From Rhizobium sp. BK376 (GTDB lineage Bacteria > Pseudomonadota > Alphaproteobacteria > Rhizobiales > Rhizobiaceae): 64,000 bases of DNA. Both the position numbers and the translations under genes were made by a program. The DNA is taken from contig NZ_SLZG01000001.1 of NCBI RefSeq assembly GCF_004341625.1, positions 682,001 to 746,000 on the forward strand, read 5' to 3'. The notes beneath the pieces are model-generated. The model ran no database searches. It was not told the DNA's origin and saw only the letters and a list, made by a program, of their open reading frames with translations. This document shows, piece by piece, positions 44,604-52,890 of this stretch; within the stretch, counting starts at the first letter, position 1; each line of letters opens with the position of its first letter.

Positions 44604-45137
44604 TCAATCCGGAATGGTCAGCGGACCGCAATCGTCATCCGCGATGAAGGTCGCCAGAATCTGCGCTGGCTCCGTCTTGCTGGCATTTTCCGCGAAGAGA
44701 TGGATAGCGCCCGGTGGTTCGAACCAGGATCGACCGACCGTGTAAGTCTCCGCCGGCTCCCCTTCGAGCTGTGACCGCAACGTTCCCTTGATGACGAATG
44801 CCGCCACCGAGCCTGGATGCCGGTGGCGAGGCGTATAACCATTCGGCGGGAAGTCGACGAGGGCCAGCGTCAGCGACTTGCCAGGCACGTTCGGCAATTT
44901 CTGGCAGGAGATCGGCGTCACCGTCGTCGCCGGTCGTCCGGCCGCCCCGGATGACTCGCTGGCCATCATGTGCGCCATATTGTGCATCGAGTGGTGATCC
45001 ACGACATCGGGCGCGATGGCGATGCGCGTTGTGGCAAAGCCCAATGCCGTGACGGCGATGGCGGCAAGGATTGCCGGGCGCAGCCGGTTCCTACCGTTTC
45101 GCCGTTGCTGTGGCAAATGCAGATCCGGAAATGTCAT
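44604..45137 (-). CDS. Exported or anchored cupin protein
   Basis: The 177-residue protein has one N-terminal hydrophobic segment (residues about 22-40), a His/Met-rich linker (DHHSMHNMAHMM) and a cupin domain with motif 1 TPRHRHPGSVAAFVIKG and motif 2 WFEPPGAIHLFAEN. The periplasm-facing linker might bind copper or another metal. It is the second gene of an operon with the epimerase at 45169, 31 nt away. Confidence 0.78.
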   Translation of the reverse strand: MTFPDLHLPQQRRNGRNRLRPAILAAIAVTALGFATTRIAIAPDVVDHHSMHNMAHMMASESSGAAGRPATTVTPISCQKLPNVPGKSLTLALVDFPPNGYTPRHRHPGSVAAFVIKGTLRSQLEGEPAETYTVGRSWFEPPGAIHLFAENASKTEPAQILATFIADDDCGPLTIPD

Positions 45138-45168
45138 ATCCTTGATCCCTGATGAGAGTGTCTTGAGG

Positions 45169-45900
45169 TTATTTCGCCAGCCGGAAGGCCGGGCTCCAAC
45201 CAAGCGTCCTCACGGCCTTCGCCGATGTCAGCTCACCGCTTGGCTCGGCGATGTTGAAAATGCCGTGCTCGCCACGCTCGACCGCGAGCAAGGCCGCATG
45301 GGCGGCGGCGTCGACATGCACGGTGATCGATCCGTTTGCGGCATCGCCCCCCGTGCCCGGCCCGTAGATGCGGCCGTAACGCAAAACGATGCCTGTCAAC
45401 GGCGGTGACTGAAGGGTTTTTGTTTCCAGCGCGACAACGCCATTCACGCTCGTCCGTCGCGGCTCGAGCGCATCGAGATCCAGCGGCGCCTGCTCGTCAT
45501 GAGGTTCGCCGCCGGGTGCGTAGGTCCAGGCAATGCTCTGGGCGATCATGCGGCGGGCGCCCGATGCCAGGGCCGCCCTGACGAGATTGTCCGTTCCTTG
45601 CCCGCGGATGCGGGCATTGCGTGCGGCAAATTCCGTCGCCTTGGTCGGATCGACCGAGGCCGGCAAATCCGTCAGCTGATGGATCACCACATCCGGCTTG
45701 GCGTTGACGACGATCCGCGCCAAAGCGTCAGCATCGAAGACATCGACGATGACGGGCTCGACGCCGAGCGCCCGCAGATTCTCGGCCTTCTCCGGCGAGC
45801 GGGTGGTTCCGATGACCGAATAGCCTGCTTCGACGAGGAGGGGCACCAGCCGCCTGCCGATCGCACCAGCGGCGCCGGCAAGAAAAATTCGCTTGGACAT
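45169..45900 (-). CDS. NAD(P)-binding epimerase/reductase
   Basis: The 243-residue protein begins with the Rossmann motif IFLAGAAGAIGRRLVPLLVEAG and a downstream VVIHQLTD block, as in NAD-dependent epimerase/dehydratases. It lacks the canonical YxxxK pair (the expected region reads WTYAPGGEP), so it may be an atypical reductase or a cofactor-binding relative. AAGGA precedes the ATG. It is divergent from the MocR regulator and upstream of the anchored cupin. Confidence 0.75.
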   Translation of the reverse strand: MSKRIFLAGAAGAIGRRLVPLLVEAGYSVIGTTRSPEKAENLRALGVEPVIVDVFDADALARIVVNAKPDVVIHQLTDLPASVDPTKATEFAARNARIRGQGTDNLVRAALASGARRMIAQSIAWTYAPGGEPHDEQAPLDLDALEPRRTSVNGVVALETKTLQSPPLTGIVLRYGRIYGPGTGGDAANGSITVHVDAAAHAALLAVERGEHGIFNIAEPSGELTSAKAVRTLGWSPAFRLAK

Positions 45901-46000
45901 GACAGTTCCTTCCGGCATTCGATTTCGGTCGGAGTTTGCAGGCTGGATCGTATAGACAAAAGCACCAAGAACGCTTCGAAATCCTGTACCGTTGATCGCA

Positions 46001-47401
46001 ATGACCGATCTCGCCATCAAACTCGACCGCACCGCCAAGTCTTCGCTCGCAGAGCAGCTTCGCCTTTCCATCGAAGCCGCGATCCTTGATGGGCGGCTGA
46101 AGCCGGGGACGCGATTGCCGTCCTGGCAGGACCTCGCCACACAGCTCGGCGTGGCGCGCGGTACGGTGCGCGTCGCCTACGAGCGCCTTCTGGATGCGCA
46201 ACTGATCGTTACTTCGGGGCCTGGCGGAACGCGGGTCACGGAACATCTGCCCTCGAGGCGGCCGGAGCGAAAAGCCGAGGAACGCCCAAGCTTGCCGATC
46301 ATGTTTTCGGACTATTCGACGCCGCCGCGGATATTCCAGATGGGCGTACCGGCGCAGGACGCCTTTCCGTTCAAGACATGGTCGCGCACGCTTTCCCGAG
46401 CGGCAAGGCAAGTCGCGGCCCTTCCCGTCAGCTATCCCGATCCGCGTGGCGAACGGGCTTTGCGGCAAGAGATCGCAGGCTACCTCGCGGTCGCCCGGTC
46501 CATGACCTGCGGCGAGGAGCAGATTTTCATCACCGGCGGCTATAATGGTGCGCTTAGCCTCGTCATCCGTGCCCTGCAGCTCGAAGGCAGGCCTGGATGG
46601 ATGGAGGAACCCGGTTATCCGATCGCCCGCGCAGCCCTGCGCATCGCCGGAATTACGCCTGTTGCCGTTCCGGTCGATGCCGACGGGCTGGATGTCTCGC
46701 TGGGATTGGAGATCGCGCCCGCTGCCGCCTTCGCGCTCGTCACGCCCGGCCAGCAGGCGCCGCTTGGAATGACCATGTCATTGCCGCGCCGGCGGGCCCT
46801 GCTGCAATGGGCACAAGAGGCGAAAGCCTGGATCATAGAAGACGACTATCTCAGCGAATTGCAGCTGAAGGGCCGTGCTGCGCCGGCGCTCGCTTCCATC
46901 GATCATGGCGGCCGGGTCATTCACATCGGCACCTTCAGCAAGACGATCAGCCCGGCGCTCAGGCTCGGCTTCATCGTGGTTCCGCCGTCGATGGCGCCTC
47001 GGTTTGCCGAGGCGGCGGCCTATCTCGCCCCGGCGCCGTTTCCCGGCATCCAGCATGCGGTCGCCGAATTCCTGCGCGACGGTCACTACATTCGCCACCT
47101 GAGAAAGATGAAGCGTCTCTATGCGCAGCGGCGCGATCTCCTCAAGCAATGGCTGGATCCCGGCCAGTCTGTCGAGGCCATGGCGGGGCTTGCCCTCGTG
47201 CTGCGGCTTCCCAATGGAACGCGCGATGTGGAGATCGCCAAGCGCCTGCTAGCCTTCGGGCTTGCGCCCGGTCCCCTTTCCCCGTGGTATGCAGGTCAAG
47301 AGCCCGCCGCCGGGCTGCTGCTCGGCATCACCAATCTCGTGCCGGAGCGGATGGAGGCAAGCTGGTCGACACTGCAGAAGATCATCCGGGAGTTTTCCTG
47401 A
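46001..47401 (+). CDS. MocR/PdxR-type regulator (GntR HTH + aminotransferase)
   Basis: This 466-residue protein joins a GntR winged helix (residues about 8-75: AEQLRLSIEAAILDGRLKPGTRLPS..LGVARGTVRVAYERLL) to a fold-type I aminotransferase domain. The PLP lysine is in GTFSKTISPALRLGF. MocR regulators use PLP as a ligand and control nearby metabolic genes. It is divergent from the epimerase/cupin operon with 100 nt between, so that operon is its likely target. The ATG is preferred to the TTG three codons earlier. Confidence 0.9.
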   Translation: MTDLAIKLDRTAKSSLAEQLRLSIEAAILDGRLKPGTRLPSWQDLATQLGVARGTVRVAYERLLDAQLIVTSGPGGTRVTEHLPSRRPERKAEERPSLPIMFSDYSTPPRIFQMGVPAQDAFPFKTWSRTLSRAARQVAALPVSYPDPRGERALRQEIAGYLAVARSMTCGEEQIFITGGYNGALSLVIRALQLEGRPGWMEEPGYPIARAALRIAGITPVAVPVDADGLDVSLGLEIAPAAAFALVTPGQQAPLGMTMSLPRRRALLQWAQEAKAWIIEDDYLSELQLKGRAAPALASIDHGGRVIHIGTFSKTISPALRLGFIVVPPSMAPRFAEAAAYLAPAPFPGIQHAVAEFLRDGHYIRHLRKMKRLYAQRRDLLKQWLDPGQSVEAMAGLALVLRLPNGTRDVEIAKRLLAFGLAPGPLSPWYAGQEPAAGLLLGITNLVPERMEASWSTLQKIIREFS

Positions 47402-47635
47402 TGCAATCAGGCCTTCCGAGAAGGGATTTTCGCCGCCCCCCTTGCACATGACGTCTTTCATCTCCAAATTGCGCGCCATGCCCGAGAGCGAGCCGTCCAG
47501 TTCCCAATCCCGCACGCCCGACCGGTTTACGCCGGACGATGCGGATGGCGATGGCTGTAGCAAATCTTCGCTGCCGGCCTTTTTGAGCCTATCGGATTTC
47601 TTATCGAACATAGATCGTAACATTTCTTTCAGCAT
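47249..47635 (-). CDS. Possible small basic protein (uncertain)
   Basis: A minus-strand frame of 128 residues starting MLKEMLRSMFDKKSDRLKKAG, preceded by AAGGCAGG, has plausible protein composition up to about residue 90. It then overlaps the 3' end of the MocR gene by 153 bases antiparallel, which is unusual. A rival plus-strand frame covers the same segment. I include it because the gap between MocR and the TerC gene would otherwise be 340 nt with no gene. Confidence 0.3.
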   Translation of the reverse strand: MLKEMLRSMFDKKSDRLKKAGSEDLLQPSPSASSGVNRSGVRDWELDGSLSGMARNLEMKDVMCKGGGENPFSEGLIASGKLPDDLLQCRPACLHPLRHEIGDAEQQPGGGLLTCIPRGKGTGRKPEG

Positions 47636-47741
47636 GCCTGCCTTGCGGTCGCGCGACCTTGTCCTTGCAGCAAACCCCATATTCCAAACAGAGGAGAGAA
47701 TTGGCAGGTCCGTCCCGGCCGATGCCAAGCTTTATTGATTG
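47402..47741. other. Region between mocR and terC genes
   Basis: The 340 bases after the MocR stop hold competing frames on both strands and no clear promoter, terminator or RNA. The minus-strand frame listed at 47249-47635 is the better candidate gene; otherwise the region is non-coding. Confidence 0.35.
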
Positions 47742-49301
47742 ATGGTCTTCGACTGGATTTCCGACCCGTCCGCCTGGGTCGGGCTTGCGACCCTGATCGT
47801 GCTCGAGATCGTTCTCGGCATCGACAACCTCGTCTTCATCGCCATTCTGGCCGACAAGCTGCCGCCGGCCCAGCGCGACAGGGCCCGCCTGACGGGCCTC
47901 TCACTCGCGCTTCTCATCCGCCTTGCGCTGCTTGCCTCGATCGCCTGGGTGGTCACGCTGACGCGGCCGCTCTTTACCGTCATGGGCTTCGGCTTTTCCG
48001 GCCGAGACATCATTCTGATCGTCGGTGGACTGTTCTTGCTGTTCAAGGGCACGATGGAGCTGCACGAACGACTGGAAGGCCAGGAAAAGGACGGCGAGAA
48101 GAAGATCGTTCATGCCGTCTTCTGGCAGGTGATCGTGCAGATCGTCGTGCTCGACGCGATCTTCTCGCTCGACAGCGTCATCACCGCCGTCGGGATGGTG
48201 CAGGAACTGCAGGTGATGATGATCGCCGTGATCATTGCCGTCGGCATTATGCTGTTGCTCTCGAGGCCGCTGATGCTCTTCGTGTCGAAACATCCGACTG
48301 TCGTTATTCTCTGCCTCGGCTTCCTGATGATGATCGGTTTCTCGCTGATCATCGAGGGCTTCGGCTTCCATATTCCGAAGGGCTATCTCTATGCCGCGAT
48401 CGGCTTCTCCGTCATTATCGAGGCGCTGAACCAGCTTGCCCGCCACAACAAGGAACGGCTGATCACGCCGAGCAACATCCGCGACCGCACGGCGGATGCG
48501 GTGCTCGGCCTTCTCGGTGGCAAGCGTCCGCAGGGTACGCTCGGCCAGACGGCGGAACTGATCGCCGAACATGCCGAGGAGAAGCAGGTCTTTTCCACAG
48601 AGGAAAAGGACATGATCCAGGGTGTGCTCACGCTTGCGGACCGCTCCGTCCGCTCGATCATGACGCCGCGCCCTGACATCGACTGGCTCGACCTCGACAA
48701 GCCCGAGGCCGAATTGCAGCACCATATCGTCGAGGTCGGCCATTCGCGCTTTCCGGTGGCACGCGGCAGCCTGGACAATTTCATCGGTGTGGCCAGCGCC
48801 CGCGACCTGATGCGCGACATATTGAAGGACGGCAAGGTCGATCCGAAGCGCTCCATACGCCAACCGCTCGTCGTCCATGAAAGCATCAGCGCACTGAAGC
48901 TGATGGAGCAACTGCGCCATTCCGGCCAGGCGGTCGCCGTCATCCTCGACGAGTATGGCGAGATCGAAGGCATGGTGACGACGACGGACCTGCTGGAGGC
49001 GATCGCCGGTGAATTCCCCGACGAAGACGAGGAAAAGCTGACGATCGAGAGGGGTGAAGACGGCTCGCTGACGGTCGACGGCTGGATCGACATCCGCCAC
49101 GCATCAAGGCTGGTGGAAGCCGATCTCGTCGACGACACCGATCGATACTCGACGCTTGCCGGCTTCATTCTCTGGCAGCTCGGACACCTGCCGCACGAAG
49201 GAGAATCCGTCATCGACGGCAATCTGCTCTTCCAGGTGGTCGCACTGAAGGGTCGCAGCATCGACAAGGTGCGGATCCGCCGGATCGAAGGCGCAATTTG
49301 A
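47742..49301 (+). CDS. TerC-CBS-CorC membrane protein
   Basis: The 519-residue protein has an N-terminal TerC domain of about seven helices ([16 protein letters not shown] and [17 protein letters not shown] are the conserved acidic helices), then two CBS domains ([21 protein letters not shown] and [18 protein letters not shown]), then a C-terminal CorC/HlyC domain. This matches the YoaE/YegH family. TerC domains are linked to metal (Mn2+) export and tellurite resistance, and CBS domains sense nucleotides. The ATG at 47742 follows an in-frame TTG. Confidence 0.88.
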   Translation: MVFDWISDPSAWVGLATLIVLEIVLGIDNLVFIAILADKLPPAQRDRARLTGLSLALLIRLALLASIAWVVTLTRPLFTVMGFGFSGRDIILIVGGLFLLFKGTMELHERLEGQEKDGEKKIVHAVFWQVIVQIVVLDAIFSLDSVITAVGMVQELQVMMIAVIIAVGIMLLLSRPLMLFVSKHPTVVILCLGFLMMIGFSLIIEGFGFHIPKGYLYAAIGFSVIIEALNQLARHNKERLITPSNIRDRTADAVLGLLGGKRPQGTLGQTAELIAEHAEEKQVFSTEEKDMIQGVLTLADRSVRSIMTPRPDIDWLDLDKPEAELQHHIVEVGHSRFPVARGSLDNFIGVASARDLMRDILKDGKVDPKRSIRQPLVVHESISALKLMEQLRHSGQAVAVILDEYGEIEGMVTTTDLLEAIAGEFPDEDEEKLTIERGEDGSLTVDGWIDIRHASRLVEADLVDDTDRYSTLAGFILWQLGHLPHEGESVIDGNLLFQVVALKGRSIDKVRIRRIEGAI

Positions 49302-49396
49302 CGCGGCCCTTGTTAGTGCAAGCCGTGTCATAGAAGCGTCATTCGGCGCGCCTATGAGCGCCGCAATTGCTTTGATTGACAGGCAGGAGATTTCCC

Positions 49397-50167
49397 ATGG
49401 CATGGTCCGCAAATCAGTATGTGAAATTCGAGGATGAACGCACGCGCCCGGCGCGCGATCTTCTCGCGGAGGTGCCGCTCGACAGCGTCACCTACGCGAT
49501 CGACCTTGGCTGCGGGCCCGGCAATTCGACCGAACTCATCGTCGAGCGTTTCGGCAAGGCCGGCGTCTCGGGCCTCGACAGCGACCTGAACATGCTGGAA
49601 GCGGCCCGCAAGCGCATGCCCGACACGCCCTTCGTCGAGGCCGATCTTGCCACATGGCAGCCGAGCGAACCGGCCGACCTCCTCTTCGCCAATGCCGTCT
49701 TCCAGTGGCTGCCGAACCATCTCAATATCTTCGACCGGCTGATGGACGGCCTGAAGTCCGGCGGCGTGCTCGCCATCCAGATGCCGGACAATCTGATGGA
49801 ACAGAGCCATTTGATGATGGAGGAGACGGCGCATGCCGGCCCCTGGCGCGAGGCCTTCGAAAAGAAAAGCGTCCGTCGCAAGCCCCTGCCCTCGCCTTCG
49901 GTCTACTATGACCGCCTGATCGGCAAATCCTCGCGGCTGGATATCTGGCATACCGCCTATAACCACCCGATGGAGAATGCGGCGGCGATCGTCGAATGGG
50001 TCAAGGGCACCGGCCTGCGCCCCTATCTCGACCACGCCGGCGAAGAGCACCGCCAGGCCTTCACCGCCGACTACCTGGAACGGATCACCAAAGCCTATCC
50101 GCCGCTTACCGACGGCAAGGTGCTACTGCGCTTCCCGCGGCTCTTCATGGTGGCGGTCAAGAAGTAG
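49397..50167 (+). CDS. tam: Trans-aconitate 2-methyltransferase
   Basis: The 256-residue protein matches Tam along its length: [23 protein letters not shown] opening, the SAM motif [15 protein letters not shown], then [14 protein letters not shown] and a C-terminal [14 protein letters not shown]. Tam methylates trans-aconitate, a by-product that inhibits aconitase. GGAGA precedes the ATG. It is a single gene following the TerC-like gene. Confidence 0.92.
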   Translation: MAWSANQYVKFEDERTRPARDLLAEVPLDSVTYAIDLGCGPGNSTELIVERFGKAGVSGLDSDLNMLEAARKRMPDTPFVEADLATWQPSEPADLLFANAVFQWLPNHLNIFDRLMDGLKSGGVLAIQMPDNLMEQSHLMMEETAHAGPWREAFEKKSVRRKPLPSPSVYYDRLIGKSSRLDIWHTAYNHPMENAAAIVEWVKGTGLRPYLDHAGEEHRQAFTADYLERITKAYPPLTDGKVLLRFPRLFMVAVKK

Positions 50168-50251
50168 GGCGGCGAAAGCAGGGGCGAAGGCGCCCGATTG
50201 CCGGTGGCCGAGAAATCGATATAGTTATACGTGTTTCTTTCGGAGGCATTC

Positions 50252-50518
50252 ATGCCGAAAACCGGTTCCCTGAAACTCGACATCGATCCCGATCTGCACG
50301 CTCAATTCGATGCCGCCGCAAAGACGGCACATCGGGACGTGCAAGATCTCATCCTGGAATTCATGCAGGATTATGTCGCGCAGCAAAAAGAGGAGGAAGG
50401 CTACGACGCCTTTCTCCGTGCCAAGGTCGAAAAAGCGCGCATTTCAGCCGCCGCCGGTCGTCTCATTTCGGGCGACGATGTTGAACGCGACGCGGCAGCT
50501 TGGCGCTCGCGCTCCTGA
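50252..50518 (+). CDS. Antitoxin, ribbon-helix-helix type
   Basis: The 88-residue protein begins MPKTGSLKLDIDPDLHAQFDAAAKTAHRDVQDLILEFMQDYV, a ribbon-helix-helix DNA-binding pattern, followed by a charged tail that should wrap the toxin. CGGAGGC lies before the ATG. It ends 6 nt upstream of the toxin gene, so it is the first gene of a typical type II toxin-antitoxin operon and probably autorepresses it. Confidence 0.85.
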   Translation: MPKTGSLKLDIDPDLHAQFDAAAKTAHRDVQDLILEFMQDYVAQQKEEEGYDAFLRAKVEKARISAAAGRLISGDDVERDAAAWRSRS

Positions 50519-50524
50519 TGCTTC

Positions 50525-50812
50525 ATGGCTGAGCTTTTCTGGACTGCGGATGCTGCCGAAGATCGCAAACGGATAAGAGCGTATATTGCCACAGAAAATC
50601 TCGATGCGGCCAAGGAACTCGACCTCAGATTTTCGGAGATCACGGAAAGACTTCGGCGGTTTCCGTTTTTAGGGCGCTTGGGCCGCGTTCCCGGAACGCG
50701 CGAGTTGGTCCCACACAAACATTACAAGATTGTCTATCAGGTGAGCGGCGATATCGTGATAATCCTCACGATCCTTCACACCGCGCAGCAATGGCCTCCG
50801 TTGCAGGATTGA
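50525..50812 (+). CDS. RelE/ParE-family toxin
   Basis: The 95-residue protein has the RelE/ParE fold: ELFWTADAAEDRKRIRAYIATEN, a central RRFPFLGRLGRVPGTRELVPHKHYKIVYQV block and a C-terminal VIILTILHTAQQWP. It would inhibit growth through mRNA cleavage (RelE) or gyrase (ParE); sequence alone does not decide, though the PHKHYKIVY and HTAQQWP ends resemble ParE. It is the second gene of the TA operon. Confidence 0.88.
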   Translation: MAELFWTADAAEDRKRIRAYIATENLDAAKELDLRFSEITERLRRFPFLGRLGRVPGTRELVPHKHYKIVYQVSGDIVIILTILHTAQQWPPLQD

Positions 50813-50841
50813 GAAGAGATAGGGCGAATTCGTCTCTCCAG

Positions 50842-52191
50842 CTATCTGAACGAAACCTGTAGACCGGTCCCTGCGAAAGGTCGATCGTCAGGGCCGTTCT
50901 GTCCGTGGCCCCTGCTCCAGTGCAAAGGCCAGACAAGGCTCTCCAACCCCGTCGACGAGGCAGCCTCGAAGGAGGACCATGCGCTTTCTCCGTGCATCCG
51001 ATAGAGGACGCCGCCCGGCCCCATCCCCGGATGGAGCAGTACATCCACATCGAATTCCCGATCGGCAGCAAGATCAGGGCCGAACCAGTAATGCGGGCTG
51101 CGCCCCGGCGTCCGCCCCAGTATCAGGGTCAGGGTCTGGCGCTCGCCGCGAAGGCCGAGCCATAGGGGTGCGATGGCAGCGGGTGTGAAAGCCGAAAAGA
51201 TAGTCTGGGCCGGCGCATGAGGCTGCCCGGAGGTTCTGCCGGTCAGCCGAAATTCGACAAAATCGTCTGTACCTCTTGGACCGGAGAATGAGGCGGAGCT
51301 TATGTCTGCGAGGAGTTCGCGCCACTCGCTATCGGCCTTGAGCAAGGGCGGCCATTGCAGGCGCTCGCGCACCGCGCCTTCCGTATCCAGGACCTGATAG
51401 CGCAGGCCTTCCTCATCCAGCGCCGCCTGGATGCAATGCAGATATTCGACGCCTTCGGGCATGCGATGCGCGGTTCCGGCGCCGGCCGTGCATATCTGCA
51501 GGACGCCCCGCTTCACCTGCACGTCGAATGCGAGGATATGGCTGCAGACATAGGCGAGCACATCGGCCTTGATGAGAATATCCCAGAAACGCTCCGAATA
51601 TTCGTGCCCGATCTCCCGCTGATAGGTTCCCGAAAATCCGTTCACCGGAAAGACCGGATGGTGGCCGAGGACAATCTTGTGTCGGGCATCGGCATGGCTC
51701 TCCAGGGTGGCCTGCAGCCACTCCATCTCGACATGACCCTCGCCGCCCAGCTCGGTCGCCAGCGTATGAACGAAGACCAGCAGAAGGTCGTCCCGGCGCA
51801 CCCAATAGGCCAGACCCTTCTGTCCCTGCGGTCCGTTTTCCGGGAGCGACAGGATTTCGCGAAAGATCGCTTCGCTCATCCGGTCATAGGTCGTGTGATT
51901 GCCGGTCGTGTGCCAGAGCGGCGTTTTGGCGCGATCAAGCCAGCTCATTTCAACATCCAGCCAATGACGCCACTGGGCGCGCAGGTCATCGGCATCTGCC
52001 GTCAATCCAATCACCTCGTCGCCGGGAAACAGGATGAATTCCGGTGGCGGATCGAGCCTTTGCACGACTGTATTGACCGAGGCGAATGTCCGCTCGTGAA
52101 GAGCGCCGGGCACGCCGGAACAGGAATCACCGTAAAGGACGAATTGATGACCGCCTTTTGCCGGCAGCAGAGACGGAATGGATCTGGACAT
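50842..52191 (-). CDS. Divergent metallophosphoesterase-like protein
   Basis: The 449-residue protein has a calcineurin-like core in its first 250 residues: FVLYGDSCSG, FPGDEVIG, TGNHTTY, LGHHPVFPV and CSHILAF correspond to the five metal motifs. The first lacks the usual D-x-H and the last is SH without the second His of GHxH, so two metal contacts look changed. The C-terminal 180 residues are beta-rich and unassigned. No signal peptide is seen. It lies downstream of a strong terminator, so it has its own promoter. Confidence 0.7.
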   Translation of the reverse strand: MSRSIPSLLPAKGGHQFVLYGDSCSGVPGALHERTFASVNTVVQRLDPPPEFILFPGDEVIGLTADADDLRAQWRHWLDVEMSWLDRAKTPLWHTTGNHTTYDRMSEAIFREILSLPENGPQGQKGLAYWVRRDDLLLVFVHTLATELGGEGHVEMEWLQATLESHADARHKIVLGHHPVFPVNGFSGTYQREIGHEYSERFWDILIKADVLAYVCSHILAFDVQVKRGVLQICTAGAGTAHRMPEGVEYLHCIQAALDEEGLRYQVLDTEGAVRERLQWPPLLKADSEWRELLADISSASFSGPRGTDDFVEFRLTGRTSGQPHAPAQTIFSAFTPAAIAPLWLGLRGERQTLTLILGRTPGRSPHYWFGPDLAADREFDVDVLLHPGMGPGGVLYRMHGESAWSSFEAASSTGLESLVWPLHWSRGHGQNGPDDRPFAGTGLQVSFR

Positions 52192-52222
52192 GTCGATCTC
52201 GGGATGGATGCGTCAAAAGTCA

Positions 52223-52252
52223 AAAAGCCCCGCGTTTGACCGCGGGGCTTTT
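52223..52252. terminator. Strong bidirectional terminator
   Basis: AAAAAGCCCCGCG pairs with CGCGGGGCTTTT around a TTTGAC loop, giving a 12-bp stem with A/T runs on both sides. It lies between the DUF2267/2780-like gene (ends 52271, minus strand) and the metallophosphoesterase start at 52191, so it ends transcription of the former. Confidence 0.85.
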
Positions 52253-52270
52253 CGTTGAATAAGCCTTGGC

Positions 52271-52666
52271 TCAGAGGAACTGGCTGAGGCCCGGCACCGA
52301 GTTGACCACTTCGTCGACAACCTGGTCGCCGGCGTGCTGGCGGGCGACCGCGATGGTTTCCTTGGCGAGGTTGGAGATGTCGCCCATGCCGAGGCCGTGG
52401 GTCATCAGTTCCTGGCCGAGCGCCATCAGGCCACCGCCGCCGCCGAGAGCGCCCATGATGCCGCCGAGAATGCTGCCGTCGCCGGTTTCAGCGCCGTTGT
52501 ACTGGGCGACGAGATCGGAAGCACCCGGAATAGATTCGATCATCTTGGTGACCGGACCATCCGGCGCTTCGCGTTGCAGGAAACCGAGCATCATGCCGAT
52601 GCCTTTTTCCGCGATATCGGGGGAAATGCCGGCTTTCGTTGCGATTTGATCTACGATTTCGTTCAT
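52271..52666 (-). CDS. YidB/DUF2780-like protein
   Basis: The 131-residue protein is helical with a central Gly-rich turn (ILGGIMGALGGGGGLMALGQELM) and the repeated 'SIPGAS..' and 'SVPGLSQFL' endings seen in DUF2780/DUF937-type proteins. AGGAGG before the ATG supports this start. It should be cytoplasmic or loosely associated with membranes; function unknown. It has its own terminator and is transcribed divergently from the HerA-like gene. Confidence 0.6.
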   Translation of the reverse strand: MNEIVDQIATKAGISPDIAEKGIGMMLGFLQREAPDGPVTKMIESIPGASDLVAQYNGAETGDGSILGGIMGALGGGGGLMALGQELMTHGLGMGDISNLAKETIAVARQHAGDQVVDEVVNSVPGLSQFL

Positions 52667-52800
52667 GATGGCCTCCTGCCACTGCTCTTTGACGTTCACG
52701 TCAACGTAATTGAACCTATAGGGCCGCTCAAGCCCGGCATTAAGATCAGCCTTCGCTTTCGACAGCGAATGGTTGTTCCTCGCCAAGTCCCTGCTTATAA

Positions 52801-52842
52801 CGACATGAATAGAATGACATGACTAGCATGACATGAAAATAA
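52801..52842. repeat. 14-bp near-tandem repeats upstream of the HerA-like gene
   Basis: CGACATGAATAGAA, TGACATGACTAGCA and TGACATGAAAATAA lie head to tail at 14-bp period (52801, 52815, 52829), sharing GACATGA. They lie 49-90 nt upstream of the HerA-like gene start, in the likely promoter region. Confidence 0.5.
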
Positions 52843-52890
52843 AACTCATTGCGACGGGTGGGCGCGCAGTGGAACCGGGAGCCTGGATAG

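Noticed and set aside
47901..49100. 399-codon minus-strand frame opposite the TerC gene
   Set aside because: Shadow with highly charged, repetitive translation; TerC, CBS and CorC domains on the plus strand are decisive.
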